A DNA stretch of 64,000 bases from positions 3,235,130 through 3,299,129 of the forward strand of contig NZ_JQMX01000001.1 of NCBI RefSeq assembly GCF_000744945.1, in the 5' to 3' direction. How positions within the stretch are numbered: the stretch's first letter is position 1; the number at the start of each line of letters is the position of its first letter. Positions 39,336 to 48,376 of the stretch are shown here, in pieces. The notes beneath the pieces were generated by a model. It saw only the letters and a program-made list of their open reading frames with translations. It was not told where the DNA came from and ran no database searches. This DNA is from Carnobacterium maltaromaticum DSM 20342. GTDB taxonomy: Bacteria > Bacillota > Bacilli > Lactobacillales > Carnobacteriaceae. Made by a program: the position numbers and the translations under genes.

Positions 39336-40327
39336 CAACAATTAAACGCAATCGCAAACCAAAAATGGTTGTAATTGGCGGTGGAACAGGACTTCCTGTT
39401 ATTTTAAAAGGATTAAAAGCACAGAATGCAGATATTACCGCAATCGTCACTGTAGCGGATGATGGTGGAAGTAGTGGCACATTACGTAATTATGTAAATG
39501 TTGTTCCCCCTGGGGATATTCGAAATGTATTATTGTCACTTTCAGATATTCCTGAGATGCAACAAGAGATTTTTCAATATCGTTTTGATACAGAGGATGA
39601 TTTTTTAGCAGGTCATGCCATAGGAAATTTAATTATTGCAGCGATTTCTGAAATGCGAGGCAATGTTTTTGAAGCAATTCAAGTGCTATCTCAAATGATG
39701 CGCGTGGAAGGACATGTTTATCCAGCCGCCGAAGAAGCCTTGATTTTACATGCAATTTTTGAAGATGGCACTCAAGTTTCTGGTGAATCTAAAATAGCTT
39801 TGGATCGAAAAAAAATAAAACGCGTGTTTGTTACTCCAACTGAAAATAATCATGAAGCGAAAGCATCACGTGAAGTTATTGCTGCTATTATGGATGCGGA
39901 TATGGTTGTTTTAGGACCTGGTAGCTTGTTTACAAGTATATTGCCAAATCTGATGATCTCAGATTTGGGCAAAGCTGTAGTTGAAACAAAAGCAGAGGTT
40001 GTTCACATATGCAATATTATGACTCAACTAGGAGAAACAGAGAATTTTTCTGATGCAGAACATATTCGTGTGTTGCATGAGCATCTTGAGGCTAAATTTA
40101 TTAGCACAGTTTTGGTAAATACGGAGCATGTTCCAGAAGGATATTTGGATAAAGAACGCTATGATGAATATCTAGTTCAGGTTTCCCATGATTTTGAAGG
40201 CTTAAGAAATGAAGGCTGTAAAGTCGTTTCGGCAGACTTTTTAGAGTTGAGAGATGATGGTGTCTTTCATGATGGCGATAAAGTAGTTGAAGAGCTCTTT
40301 CGCCTAGCATTTGGTGCTAAAGTATAA
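39332..40327 (+). CDS. yvcK: YvcK gluconeogenesis and cell-wall factor
   Basis: YvcK is a CofD-like protein that binds UDP-sugars and is needed in Bacillus for growth on gluconeogenic carbon and for cell shape. The nucleotide-binding [17 protein letters not shown] and [10 protein letters not shown] motifs are intact, as is [13 protein letters not shown]. It has 331 residues, the family length. The start overlaps the rapZ stop (ATGA), so translation is coupled. Confidence 0.92.
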   Translation: MTTIKRNRKPKMVVIGGGTGLPVILKGLKAQNADITAIVTVADDGGSSGTLRNYVNVVPPGDIRNVLLSLSDIPEMQQEIFQYRFDTEDDFLAGHAIGNLIIAAISEMRGNVFEAIQVLSQMMRVEGHVYPAAEEALILHAIFEDGTQVSGESKIALDRKKIKRVFVTPTENNHEAKASREVIAAIMDADMVVLGPGSLFTSILPNLMISDLGKAVVETKAEVVHICNIMTQLGETENFSDAEHIRVLHEHLEAKFISTVLVNTEHVPEGYLDKERYDEYLVQVSHDFEGLRNEGCKVVSADFLELRDDGVFHDGDKVVEELFRLAFGAKV

Positions 40328-40371
40328 AAGTACTACGTGCCGAGGCTAGTAGTGGAAAGGGGGAGCTTAGT

Positions 40372-41319
40372 ATGTCATATGCTTCAGATGTGAAAAAAGA
40401 ATTAACGACTTTAGAAGTTCATAAAGAACATGCAAAAGCTGAGTTAGCTGCATTAATTCGAATGAATGGTGCTGTAAGCTTATTGAATCAAAAATTTATT
40501 TTAAATGTTCAAACTGAAAATGCAGCAATTGCTAGACGTATTTATGTCTTATTAAAAGATCATTATGAAGTTGAAAGTGAATTGCTTGTGCGTCGTAAAA
40601 TGAAATTAAAGAAAAACAATGTGTATATTGTGCGTTTGAAACAAGGGACAAAAGAAGTTTTATCTGATTTATCGATTATGGATGGTTTACTTTTTCATGC
40701 CCATGTTGCAGACGAAGTATTATACAATCCACAAAAAATTCGCTCTTATCTAAGAGGTGCATTTTTAGCTGGGGGTTCAGTTAATAATCCCGAAACAAGC
40801 CGGTATCACTTAGAAATTTATTCAATTTATGAAGAACATAATAATGATATTTGCCAAATGATGAATCATTTTGGTTTAAATGCGAGAACACTTGAGCGTC
40901 GAAATGGCTACATTACGTATTTAAAAGAAGCTGAAAAGATTGCTGATTTTTTAGCATTAATCGGGGCTTCAACAGGAATGTTAAAATTTGAAGATGTTCG
41001 TATTGTAAGAGATATGCGAAACTCAGTTAATCGCTTAGTGAATTGTGAAAATGCCAATTTAAATAAGGTGATTAATGCAGCAGGCAAGCAAATCGACAAT
41101 ATAATGTACATTGATGAAATGTTAGGGTTGGATAAATTACCAGAAAAATTACGAGAGATTGCTGTTGCTCGCGTAGAAAATCCGGATATCAGCTTAAAAG
41201 AATTGGGTGAGATTGTTCCAAGCGGGGCAATTAGTAAATCTGGTATTAATCATCGTCTACGAAAATTAAATGAAATTGCAGATGATTTAAGAGGGAAAGA
41301 GCTAGTTAATAAAGTTTAA
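40372..41319 (+). CDS. whiA: DNA-binding protein WhiA
   Basis: WhiA joins an N-terminal LAGLIDADG homing-endonuclease-like domain ([25 protein letters not shown]), without nuclease activity, to a C-terminal helix-turn-helix ([25 protein letters not shown]). In Firmicutes it affects chromosome segregation and division. It has 315 residues. AAAGGGGGAG precedes the ATG. It is the last gene of rapZ-yvcK-whiA and ends at a bidirectional terminator. Confidence 0.94.
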   Translation: MSYASDVKKELTTLEVHKEHAKAELAALIRMNGAVSLLNQKFILNVQTENAAIARRIYVLLKDHYEVESELLVRRKMKLKKNNVYIVRLKQGTKEVLSDLSIMDGLLFHAHVADEVLYNPQKIRSYLRGAFLAGGSVNNPETSRYHLEIYSIYEEHNNDICQMMNHFGLNARTLERRNGYITYLKEAEKIADFLALIGASTGMLKFEDVRIVRDMRNSVNRLVNCENANLNKVINAAGKQIDNIMYIDEMLGLDKLPEKLREIAVARVENPDISLKELGEIVPSGAISKSGINHRLRKLNEIADDLRGKELVNKV

Positions 41320-41322
41320 TAA

Positions 41323-41371
41323 AAAAGCGAGAAATGTATGTTGGAAAATAAACATATATTTCTCGCTTTTC
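41323..41371 (+). terminator. Bidirectional terminator between whiA and tRNA-Arg
   Basis: AAAAGCGAGAAAT pairs with ATTTCTCGCTTTT. A-rich and T-rich flanks on both sides suit termination of whiA on the plus strand and of the tRNA on the minus strand. Confidence 0.85.
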
Positions 41372-41424
41372 TATTTTTTTTATTTACAGATGCATTAATG
41401 GTTTTCCTCATATTTTTATAACTA

Positions 41425-41496
41425 TGTCTCCTGAGGGAATCGAACCCCCATCTCAAGAACCGGAATCTTACGTGATATCCATTACACTAAGGAGAC
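41425..41496 (-). tRNA. tRNA-Arg, anticodon CCG
   Basis: Read on the minus strand, the acceptor GTCTCCT pairs with AGGAGAC. The anticodon stem TAAGA/TCTTG encloses TTCCGGT, giving anticodon CCG (Arg, codon CGG). The T arm GGGGG-TTCGATT-CCCTC is intact and the discriminator is A. The length is 72 nt, and no CCA is encoded. CGG is a rare codon in this AT-rich genome. Confidence 0.95.
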
Positions 41497-41520
41497 TTTT
41501 CAGAAAAGCTCAACTACTAC

Positions 41521-41549
41521 ATTTTAGCTGAATTTTATAAAAAAGACAA
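41521..41549 (-). promoter_or_regulatory. Promoter of tRNA-Arg
   Basis: On the minus strand, TTGTCT (41549-41544) and TAAAAT (41526-41521) are 17 bp apart, placing the start about 18 bases before the tRNA. Confidence 0.65.
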
Positions 41550-41681
41550 GAAGAACTTACAAGTAATGCAAAATAAGAAATTATTATTTTTCATCTCTTT
41601 TAACCATTTATTGTATAAATAGACACTTTTCTTCATATTAGTAACTAAATCGATTTTCTCGCTTAATTATAAGTAAAAAAA

Positions 41682-41711
41682 ATTGACCTTTATTGACCAT
41701 TAGGTTAAAAT
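41682..41711 (+). promoter_or_regulatory. CtsR operator overlapping the clpP promoter
   Basis: ATTGACC at 41682-41688 and 41692-41698, read on the minus strand, give GGTCAAT-AAA-GGTCAAT, which fits the CtsR heptad repeat GGTCAAA-N3-GGTCAAA. TTGACC (41683-41688) and TAAAAT (41706-41711), 17 bp apart, form the promoter, so CtsR would block RNA polymerase. A second possible -10 is TACAAT at 41741-41746. Confidence 0.85.
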
Positions 41712-41784
41712 ACAATTAGTAACAGTTCTATTATTTATGTTACAATAACTAATGAAGTGAAACCTATGAAGGAGGAAATAACAT

Positions 41785-42381
41785 ATGAACTTAGTACCTA
41801 CAGTCATTGAACAATCATCTAGAGGGGAACGCGCTTACGACATTTATTCTCGTCTTTTAAAAGATCGTATTATTATGCTAAGCGGAGCTATTGACGACAA
41901 CGTCGCAAATGCTGTTATTGCCCAACTTTTATTTTTAGATGCTCAAGATTCAGAAAAAGATATTTACATCTACATCAATTCTCCCGGTGGAAGTGTAACA
42001 TCTGGCTTAGCCATCTACGATACAATGAACTTCATTAAAGCCGATGTTCAAACTATTGCAATGGGAATTGCAGCTTCAATGGGAAGCTTCTTATTAACAG
42101 CTGGAACTAAAGGCAAACGCTTTGCTTTACCAAATGCTGAAATTATGATTCACCAACCACTTGGTGGGGCTCAAGGACAAGCAACTGAAATTGAAATTGC
42201 CGCTCGTCATATTTTAAAAACACGCGAACGTTTAAATAAAATTTTAGCTGATCAAACTGGGCAACCAATTGAAGTAATTGAAAAAGATACAGATCGCGAT
42301 AACTTTATGAGTGCTGATGAAGCCAAAGCCTATGGTTTAATTGATGAAATCATGGTAAATAGTAAATCTTTACCTAAATAA
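41785..42381 (+). CDS. clpP: ATP-dependent Clp protease proteolytic subunit
   Basis: ClpP is the tetradecameric serine peptidase that degrades proteins fed by Clp ATPases. The catalytic Ser98 ([11 protein letters not shown]) and His123 ([14 protein letters not shown]) are visible, with the third-residue region [12 protein letters not shown]. It has 198 residues. AAGGAGG precedes the ATG. A CtsR site covers its promoter, implying induction by heat and protein stress. Confidence 0.97.
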   Translation: MNLVPTVIEQSSRGERAYDIYSRLLKDRIIMLSGAIDDNVANAVIAQLLFLDAQDSEKDIYIYINSPGGSVTSGLAIYDTMNFIKADVQTIAMGIAASMGSFLLTAGTKGKRFALPNAEIMIHQPLGGAQGQATEIEIAARHILKTRERLNKILADQTGQPIEVIEKDTDRDNFMSADEAKAYGLIDEIMVNSKSLPK

Positions 42382-42390
42382 ATCGCAGAG

Positions 42391-42424
42391 ACTAGAAAGG
42401 TAAATTCGCCTTTCTAGTTTTTTA
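42391..42424 (+). terminator. Terminator after clpP
   Basis: ACTAGAAAGG (42391-42400) pairs perfectly with CCTTTCTAGT (42409-42418) and is followed by a T tract. Confidence 0.9.
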
Positions 42425-42495
42425 TAGGCTAAAAACGTGTATACTCTGTGTATTCAAGGTACAATGAAAGAGTAAAATTTAAGGAGGAATTAAAT

Positions 42496-43026
42496 ATGGA
42501 TATTAGTAAAATTAAAGCTTCTGAAGTTGGAACCACATTTGGAATTAAAATTGGAGAAGATAAAGCTCCTGTTAAAGTCATTGAATTTATCAATTTACGT
42601 TGCCCGTATTGCCGGAAATGGCATGACTTATCGAAAGATGTTTTAGCTAAATATGTTGCTGATGGAAAAATACAGCGCATTGTAAAACATTTTGATAAAG
42701 AGAAACCTTCTCTACAAAAAGGCAACGTTGCACATCACCATATTGATTATTCTGACCAACAAAAAGCAGTCACTACAATTGATTATCTTTACGATCATCA
42801 AGATGATTGGGGCGATTTAGAAAACACTGAAGTTGCTAACTACGTGGAAAAAACACTTGGATTAGCAGATCAACCTAACGAAAAAGAAATAAAAGGAATT
42901 ATTGCTGAAGCAGAAGCTGCCAATATATTCTTTGTACCAACAGTTATTATCGGAGAGCACATCTTTGATGAACATAGTACAACAGCTGAATTAACTGAAC
43001 TAATTGAAGCTGAACTAGCTAAATAG
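42496..43026 (+). CDS. DsbA-family thioredoxin-fold protein
   Basis: This 176-residue protein has a thioredoxin fold with CPYC at Cys36-Cys39, the alpha-helical insert of DsbA-like proteins, and a cis-proline segment FFVPTVIIG. No signal peptide is seen, so it is probably a cytoplasmic thiol oxidoreductase or disulfide reductase. I chose ATG 42496, eight bases after AAGGAGG; the in-frame extension from 42448 lies in the promoter region. The substrate is unknown. Confidence 0.8.
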   Translation: MDISKIKASEVGTTFGIKIGEDKAPVKVIEFINLRCPYCRKWHDLSKDVLAKYVADGKIQRIVKHFDKEKPSLQKGNVAHHHIDYSDQQKAVTTIDYLYDHQDDWGDLENTEVANYVEKTLGLADQPNEKEIKGIIAEAEAANIFFVPTVIIGEHIFDEHSTTAELTELIEAELAK

Positions 43027-43104
43027 TCGTTAGTCTACCTATGGCTGTTTATCAGATAGTATATTGCTGGATTTTTCAAAAGAATGAAAGCCAGAAGCAT
43101 TCAG

Positions 43105-43138
43105 GCAGTTTTGAGGAAAATTCTCAAACTGCTTTTTT
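43105..43138 (+). terminator. Terminator after the DsbA-like gene
   Basis: GCAGTTTTGAG pairs with CTCAAACTGC with one bulged base, followed by TTTTTT. Confidence 0.85.
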
Positions 43139-43571
43139 AACTATGCTATAAGTTAATAAAACCTTTCTTCTGAAGATATAAAGATTCTTTAAACAAATGT
43201 AATTTATTTTAGCATGTGATTTTAATGATTATTCCTTAAAGTAATTCGTATTAGTACATAGACAAAAAGTTAACGAAAATATTGTTCTTATACTTTTTCA
43301 ACTTTATTAAATATTTATAGTGGAATGTTGTTTGGTATCTTGCAAGTAAATAAAATATCAAACATATAGGACTGTTACTTAGGTTGATGGAACCATACCT
43401 AGCTTATGGTTTATAAAAAAAACAGTTTAATAATGATTTATACAAATAAAACTGATCTTCAAATCGTGAAGTATTTGGATAGAATTTATAGAATATATGT
43501 AAGGAATTAACAAGTCTTCTGTTATTGATTATTGTTATTATGAATATACAAAAAGAAAGGGGAATAAAAGT
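43139..43571 (+). other. 433-base AT-rich gap before the amidase gene
   Basis: I find no ORF with a credible ribosome binding site here. A weak inverted repeat (TGTTTGGTAT near 43329 with ATATCAAACA near 43354) and a second one near AACCATACC/ATGGTTT at 43390-43413 are visible. Neither has a T tract. The base composition fits the junction of a horizontally gained segment. Confidence 0.4.
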
Positions 43572-44501
43572 ATGAACTATAAAATTGATATCGTTAATGC
43601 ACAGACAAACAGTTTAAAGCCACTGGGTGCGGTTATCCATAACGATGCGGGAAGCATGACGCCATTTCAGTATATCGAGTGGTTAAAAGGACGAGATTTA
43701 GAATTAGGTTTTGCACATTTTTATATCAATCGGAATGAAAATTATCAAGCGATGGAAACAAATCGTGTTGCATGGCACTGTGGAAATTCATGGGGGAATG
43801 GAAATTTATTGAGCTACGAAGTATGCGAAAGTTTTTCAGCATCTGATACTGATTTTTTAGCAAATGAAGAAGCTGTTTTTCAACAAGTAGCAAAAGATTT
43901 CAAACTGTATGCTATTACACCCAATAGAGATACTGTCCGACTTCATAAAGAATTCTTTAATACTGCATGTCCGCATCGTTCTTGGGATTTACATGGAAAA
44001 GAGTTAAATGCAGTTAAAGATTATTTTATTTCTAGAGTAGCTCATTATATGGGGTTAATTAAGCCAGAAACTATTATTCCGGTTGGTGGAATTTCAGTGG
44101 GAACCAATATTTATGCGAATTTTGGTTCATTAGTAGATTCATCAGTAAAACCGTCTCCAGGCCCAATTGGACCAGTTAATTCAGCTTGGGTAACTGATTT
44201 TATACCTGGTCGACCATCACCGTATGAGATTTCTAGAGATGGAAAAGTAGCGGGTTATACTGCTCGAGCGAATATCTCTCGAGTAAATCAATTACCTGCT
44301 AACTCAATTCCAGAAGGAAGTAATGTTACTTGTTATAGAAATTCAGTATCAGCTGATCGTACACCATTAAATCCAACGGGCTATCAAACCTACTGGGTCG
44401 CACAGTATCTAGATGGAGGCAAAAAAGCGCCTTACCGTTTAGTGAAAAATGGAATGACAGCTGGGTTTGCAGATCGTGACAATATCCAGTTAGTTAACTA
44501 A
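43572..44501 (+). CDS. Phage-type N-acetylmuramoyl-L-alanine amidase (Amidase_2)
   Basis: This 309-residue lysin has an N-terminal PGRP/Amidase_2 domain that cuts the bond between MurNAc and L-Ala. Zinc ligands are His23 (GAVIHNDAGS) and the His and Cys in RLHKEFFNTACPHR. Residues ~195-309 hold two related ~45-residue wall-binding units (YEISRDGKVAGYTARANI and YRLVKNGMTAGFADRDNI). No signal peptide is present, as in holin-dependent endolysins. No holin or structural phage gene adjoins it, so it is a leftover or a recruited lysin. Confidence 0.82.
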   Translation: MNYKIDIVNAQTNSLKPLGAVIHNDAGSMTPFQYIEWLKGRDLELGFAHFYINRNENYQAMETNRVAWHCGNSWGNGNLLSYEVCESFSASDTDFLANEEAVFQQVAKDFKLYAITPNRDTVRLHKEFFNTACPHRSWDLHGKELNAVKDYFISRVAHYMGLIKPETIIPVGGISVGTNIYANFGSLVDSSVKPSPGPIGPVNSAWVTDFIPGRPSPYEISRDGKVAGYTARANISRVNQLPANSIPEGSNVTCYRNSVSADRTPLNPTGYQTYWVAQYLDGGKKAPYRLVKNGMTAGFADRDNIQLVN

Positions 44502-44505
44502 AAAA

Positions 44506-44580
44506 AGAGGCTGGGACAAAACTCTCTTCTAAACTAAAAATAGTGGTCCACTAGTTTTCCTAGTGGACCACTATTTTTAG
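44506..44580 (+). terminator. Long perfect palindrome after the amidase gene
   Basis: AGAGGCTGGGACAAAA at 44506-44521 is a sequence often seen around terminators and insertion sequences in this order. A 21-bp perfect inverted repeat (44534-44554 with 44560-44580, loop TTTTC) follows; its arms contain AAAATAGTGGTCCACTAG. It may serve as a terminator and mark the left part of the IS remnant. Confidence 0.7.
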
Positions 44581-44642
44581 TTACACAAAAACGGCACTTC
44601 CTGTTAATATTAAAGTGACTAAACCAAAAGGGAGTGCTGTTG

Positions 44643-45336
44643 ATGTATCAAAATTATACCATGAACCAATTTATTCTACCATTAAATTTAGAGATGAACA
44701 TTCCAGAAACGGATTTTGTTCGTGCTGTGAATGTGGTTAGTTGAATTCGTACATATATCAACTAGAAACAAAAACTGGAGGGCTCGGTATCATCCCTAAA
44801 CTGATGCTTAAGGTTCTTTTATATTCCTATACTCAAAATCAATTTCCAGGTCGCAAAATCGAACGAATGATGACCGATAGTATTCGGATGATGTGGTTGG
44901 CTCATCATGAAGTTGTGAGTTACTGTAGGTTGAACCGTCTTCGAGCCACTCCTCATACCGCTGCTCTCTTTCAAGAATGCTTTAATTTCGTTCTCAACTC
45001 GCTCAAGCAGATTTAATCAACAATCATGCCATTTATATTAATGGCACAAAAATTGAAGCCAATGCGAAAAGTAAAAAAGCTCTGAATTAAAGAAAAAACG
45101 ATGAACCTTAAAGAGATTCAATCGGAAAATCAAAGAAGATTATTTACCTAGAAAACAGAATTATATGGATTTTTTAGAGCCCTCTCAAAACTGAAATAGC
45201 TACTCGGAAATCGATCACGACGCAACCTTTATGCGAATGAGGGATGACTACATTAAAAATGGTCAATTAAAACTAAGCTACAACTTACAAATTACGACCG
45301 AAAACCAATTTACTTTTCCCTATGAAAAATTTTAAA
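44643..45336 (+). pseudogene. Degenerate IS1182-family transposase
   Basis: Broken reading frames carry IS1182-type transposase segments in order. First comes MYQNYTMNQFILPLNLEMNIPE from 44643, split here by a stop at 44742. Then KLMLKVLLYSYTQNQFPGRKIE and MMTDSIRMMWLAHHE appear within 44741-45016. Last comes [20 protein letters not shown] near 45215-45280. Several stops and frameshifts separate them, and the C-terminal half, including later catalytic residues, is missing. It cannot be active. Confidence 0.85.
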
Positions 45337-45531
45337 AAATGGTTTGTTACTGAAACATTATGCTGTAATTGTAAAACGCATGTATTTTATAATTAGTTTG
45401 TAACTTATTTGTATTTAATTAAGAGCCTTTTTAACTAAGTCAGATGCTATTCTTAATGTGTTGAATGAGCGGCTAGCTATTAGATACGATAGCTGGATAT
45501 CATTTAATAAAAATAATAAGGAGGTAGTAAA

Positions 45532-46479
45532 ATGGCAAATGTAGAAGCAGTAATTAATTGGTTTCAGGCAAGAAAAGGAAAGGTAAGTTATTCAATGACT
45601 AACCGACTCGGACCCAATAGTTATGATTGTAGTTCGGCAGTATTTTTTTCACTAATTGAGGGTGGATTTTTACCTCAAGGAACAGGAATCGGAAATACTG
45701 AAAGTTTATACCAGTTAGAAGGATCATTATTAACTGAAATTAGTCGTTCTCAAGTCCAACGAGGAGATATTTTTGTTGCCGGAGCTAAAGGTGGAAGCGG
45801 TGGAGCCAATGGACACACAGGAGTATTTGTGAACAATGCAAGTATTATTCATTGTACAGGTGGTCGAGGGATTGTAGAAACTGTAGCAGAAGGTTGGATG
45901 GGCGGTCCGCCAGTTTATTTTTATCGCTTAAAAGGAAATACAACAAATCCACCAACTGGAACAGCAAGACTAGATCAACAATACGGGATTGATATTTTTA
46001 ATATTACTCAAGCTAAAGCAGTGGAAATGGTGCCTAAACTACAAGAAACTTTTGCACTTACTTTTTTAAGTGACATTGTTAGTATTGTTCAATCTAATAA
46101 TGCTTATGAAATTAAAGTAGTAGCATTGACGAAACCACAAGCGGTTAAATATGTACCAGTAATTCAACGTTTAGTTGCTGGAACTGTACCAAATTATAAT
46201 TTGATGGATACCTTTGGAGTTCCTCAAAGCAATGGATCTTTTTGGATTCGAGCTATCAATATTCGAACAGCGAATGAAGCGAACAAATTAATTCCTTTAA
46301 TTAGACGAACAGTAGCTTTAGATTTAATGGGACCTTTTGTATTTGGAACAACCATTGATGGCAAGCAAGGAATTCGAATGAAACACCTTTCGAAGAATGA
46401 AGCTGAAATTATTCAGCAACAAATAGTAAAAAAATGGCCAGAATTAGATATGCATACTCGAATTGAATTTGGAAAATAA
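45532..46479 (+). CDS. Phage-type peptidoglycan amidohydrolase (Amidase_5)
   Basis: The N-terminal ~145 residues match the Amidase_5 family typified by the pneumococcal phage lysin Pal: VINWFQARKGKVSYSM, catalytic Cys33 in YDCSSAVFF, then GANGHTGVFV and IIHCTGG. The C-terminal ~165 residues contain four related helical segments (ITQAKAVEMVPKLQE, LTKPQAVKYVPVIQR, RTANEANKLIPLIRR, LSKNEAEIIQQQIV), probably a repeat-built wall-binding domain. There is no signal peptide. AAGGAGG precedes the ATG. It pairs with the amidase across the dead IS. Confidence 0.8.
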   Translation: MANVEAVINWFQARKGKVSYSMTNRLGPNSYDCSSAVFFSLIEGGFLPQGTGIGNTESLYQLEGSLLTEISRSQVQRGDIFVAGAKGGSGGANGHTGVFVNNASIIHCTGGRGIVETVAEGWMGGPPVYFYRLKGNTTNPPTGTARLDQQYGIDIFNITQAKAVEMVPKLQETFALTFLSDIVSIVQSNNAYEIKVVALTKPQAVKYVPVIQRLVAGTVPNYNLMDTFGVPQSNGSFWIRAINIRTANEANKLIPLIRRTVALDLMGPFVFGTTIDGKQGIRMKHLSKNEAEIIQQQIVKKWPELDMHTRIEFGK

Positions 46480-46515
46480 GCAAAGAGTTCAACTTATTTT
46501 AAGTGAAAGAATCAA

Positions 46516-46560
46516 CTAATAAAAAACTGTTAAATCAATAGATTTAACAGTTTTTATTAG
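46516..46560 (+). terminator. Terminator after the Amidase_5 gene
   Basis: A 20-bp inverted repeat (CTAATAAAAAACTGTTAAATC against GATTTAACAGTTTTTATTAG, one extra A) surrounds a 4-nt loop and contains its own T tract. Confidence 0.88.
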
Positions 46561-46675
46561 TTAAATACAAAATTAGCTTAAACGTGAAATAATTCAAGCT
46601 GTCTCCCAATTTATTTTAAAATTATGGTATGATAGCAGTAGATGAGGAAGCTTAGGTTAAGAAGGAGGAATTCCT

Positions 46676-48031
46676 GTGAATTTTGAACAAAAATTCAGCC
46701 AGCAACAAAAACAAGTTCAGAAAATGGCTATGACCCAACAACTGCAACAATCTATCCAAATGCTACAATATAATGCAGATGAGTTGATTAGTTTTTTAGA
46801 ACAGAAAGCTTTAGAAAATCCGTTGATAGAAGTAACTGTTGAAAGAGATTTTGCTGAGGAAGCTGCACTTTATCCAATTCAAAAAACAAACTATCAAAAT
46901 AGCTCTGGTCAAGATGAACAGAATTATTTAAATCAAGTTCCAGATACCAGCACATCCCTATTTGAATTCCTACTAGAACAAATTCATTTAACTATGCGTG
47001 ATACATATTTACGCGAGCTCGTGCTACTTTTAACCGAAAATATTGATGATAACGGCTATCTGAAAATTGATTTAGTTGAAGTTGCCAAGTCAGTTGGGGC
47101 AGAAGAAATCCAGATGCTTGATGCTCTAACGTTGTTACAACAATTGGACCCACCAGGTGTAGGTGCGAGAAATCTACAAGAGTGTTTAATGCTCCAAATC
47201 GAAAGAGACGACCGTGCTCCGAATATGGCTTACGTTATTATGGAAGAAGAGTTTGAAAATTTTGCTAATCGCAAATGGAAAGAAATTACAAAAAAATTTG
47301 ATGTTAGCTTAGCTGAGATTCAAGAAATATCAGATTATGTTCAGACGTTAACTCCTCGCCCTGGAGCAGTTTATGATGGCACAAGAGAACAGTACATTCG
47401 ACCTGACTTAGTTGTGAGAATTGAGAATGAAAGTATTAAAGTCTTGTCAACAAAAACGGGTCTACCAGTTGTAAACTTCCAGAAAGAGTATTATCAAGAG
47501 ATGTCTCAGTTTAAGGATAAAGATGTTACGCATTTTATGAAAGAGAAATATAATGAGTATGAATGGATTAAAAGGAGTATTATGCAACGTGGTGAAACGA
47601 TTGTTAAGGTAGGAACAGCAATTGTTGAACGTCAAAAAGAATTTTTTATTAATCCAGAGCATCCAATCAAATCCCTAACTCTAAAAGAAATTTCAGAAAA
47701 ATTAGGCATTCATGAATCGACGGTTAGTCGTTCTGTTAATGGCAAATACTTGGAAACTAGTTTTGGAATTTTTGAACTGAAAAGTTTCTTTACGAATTCA
47801 TTAGGTAACCAAAATGATGGGACAGAGACTGAAGAAGATATTTCTGGAGATAGCGTTAGAAAGAAACTGCTTGTAATTATTGAAGAAGAGGATAAAGGAA
47901 AGCCTTTATCTGATCAAAAAATTGTTGAATTAATGAAAGCAGATGGAATCGATGTATCACGTCGCACGATTGCAAAGTACCGAGATATATTGGCGATTCC
48001 GTCATCATCTAAGAGAAAACGATTTGATTAG
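46676..48031 (+). CDS. rpoN: RNA polymerase sigma-54 factor
   Basis: RpoN directs transcription from -24/-12 promoters and needs AAA+ activators, which in lactobacilli and carnobacteria usually control PTS operons. Region I is glutamine-rich (QQKQVQKMAMTQQLQQSIQMLQY), a core-binding domain follows, and the RpoN box SRRTIAKYRDILAIP lies at the C-terminus. It has 451 residues. GTG 46676 follows AAGGAGG. TATGAT at 46628-46633 is a plausible -10. No sigma-54 target or activator lies in this window. Confidence 0.95.
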   Translation: MNFEQKFSQQQKQVQKMAMTQQLQQSIQMLQYNADELISFLEQKALENPLIEVTVERDFAEEAALYPIQKTNYQNSSGQDEQNYLNQVPDTSTSLFEFLLEQIHLTMRDTYLRELVLLLTENIDDNGYLKIDLVEVAKSVGAEEIQMLDALTLLQQLDPPGVGARNLQECLMLQIERDDRAPNMAYVIMEEEFENFANRKWKEITKKFDVSLAEIQEISDYVQTLTPRPGAVYDGTREQYIRPDLVVRIENESIKVLSTKTGLPVVNFQKEYYQEMSQFKDKDVTHFMKEKYNEYEWIKRSIMQRGETIVKVGTAIVERQKEFFINPEHPIKSLTLKEISEKLGIHESTVSRSVNGKYLETSFGIFELKSFFTNSLGNQNDGTETEEDISGDSVRKKLLVIIEEEDKGKPLSDQKIVELMKADGIDVSRRTIAKYRDILAIPSSSKRKRFD

Positions 48032-48044
48032 AGTTATAAAGTTG

Positions 48045-48077
48045 AAAGAGTGGGTCGTTTCGAGACCTACTCTTTTT
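48045..48077 (+). terminator. Terminator after rpoN
   Basis: AGAGT-GGGTC pairs with GACCT-ACTCT around a GTTTCGA loop and ends in TTTTT. Confidence 0.85.
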
Positions 48078-48101
48078 ATTTTATTTTAAAAGAAAAAGGT
48101 T

Positions 48102-48127
48102 GTTTCATGAAACGAAACAGCTGTTTC
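48102..48127. promoter_or_regulatory. Two adjoining palindromes, possible operator
   Basis: GTTTCATGAAAC (48102-48113) is immediately followed by GAAACAGCTGTTTC (48114-48127). Both are perfect palindromes sharing the half-site GTTTC/GAAAC. They lie between the rpoN terminator and the cggR promoter, about 100 bases upstream of the latter. The cognate regulator is not known to me. Confidence 0.5.
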
Positions 48128-48230
48128 ACACCTTAATCTTAATTTGAGTCTTTTTTTTAAGTGAAGGATGACACATGCTAGTCACAAAATATAAAGAACA
48201 ATCTTAAGTAAATATTTATAAACATTTTAG

Positions 48231-48259
48231 TTGAAAGATAAGGGGAAAACTGTTAAAAT
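48231..48259 (+). promoter_or_regulatory. Promoter of the cggR-gapA operon
   Basis: TTGAAA (48231-48236) and TAAAAT (48254-48259) are 17 bp apart. This gives a leader of about 170 nt before cggR. Confidence 0.7.
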
Positions 48260-48376
48260 GAATTGGTAAGAGATGAGAGCAGTGGATAATTACTGTGTAG
48301 AAATAATAACAAGTAGATTGAAGAATCAGATAGATGTTGTTGTTTTAATAGAATCTCTTCTTTTTTTAGTCACTTA

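Noticed and set aside
43325..43364. Inverted repeat as a possible small RNA or attachment site.
   Set aside because: The pairing is short and AT-rich and there is no T tract or direct repeat to support either idea.
48320..48368. A possible attenuator in the cggR leader (GAAGA/TCTTC with a seven-T tail).
   Set aside because: Only five base pairs are solid and the loop is about 30 nt, so the stem is too weak to call.
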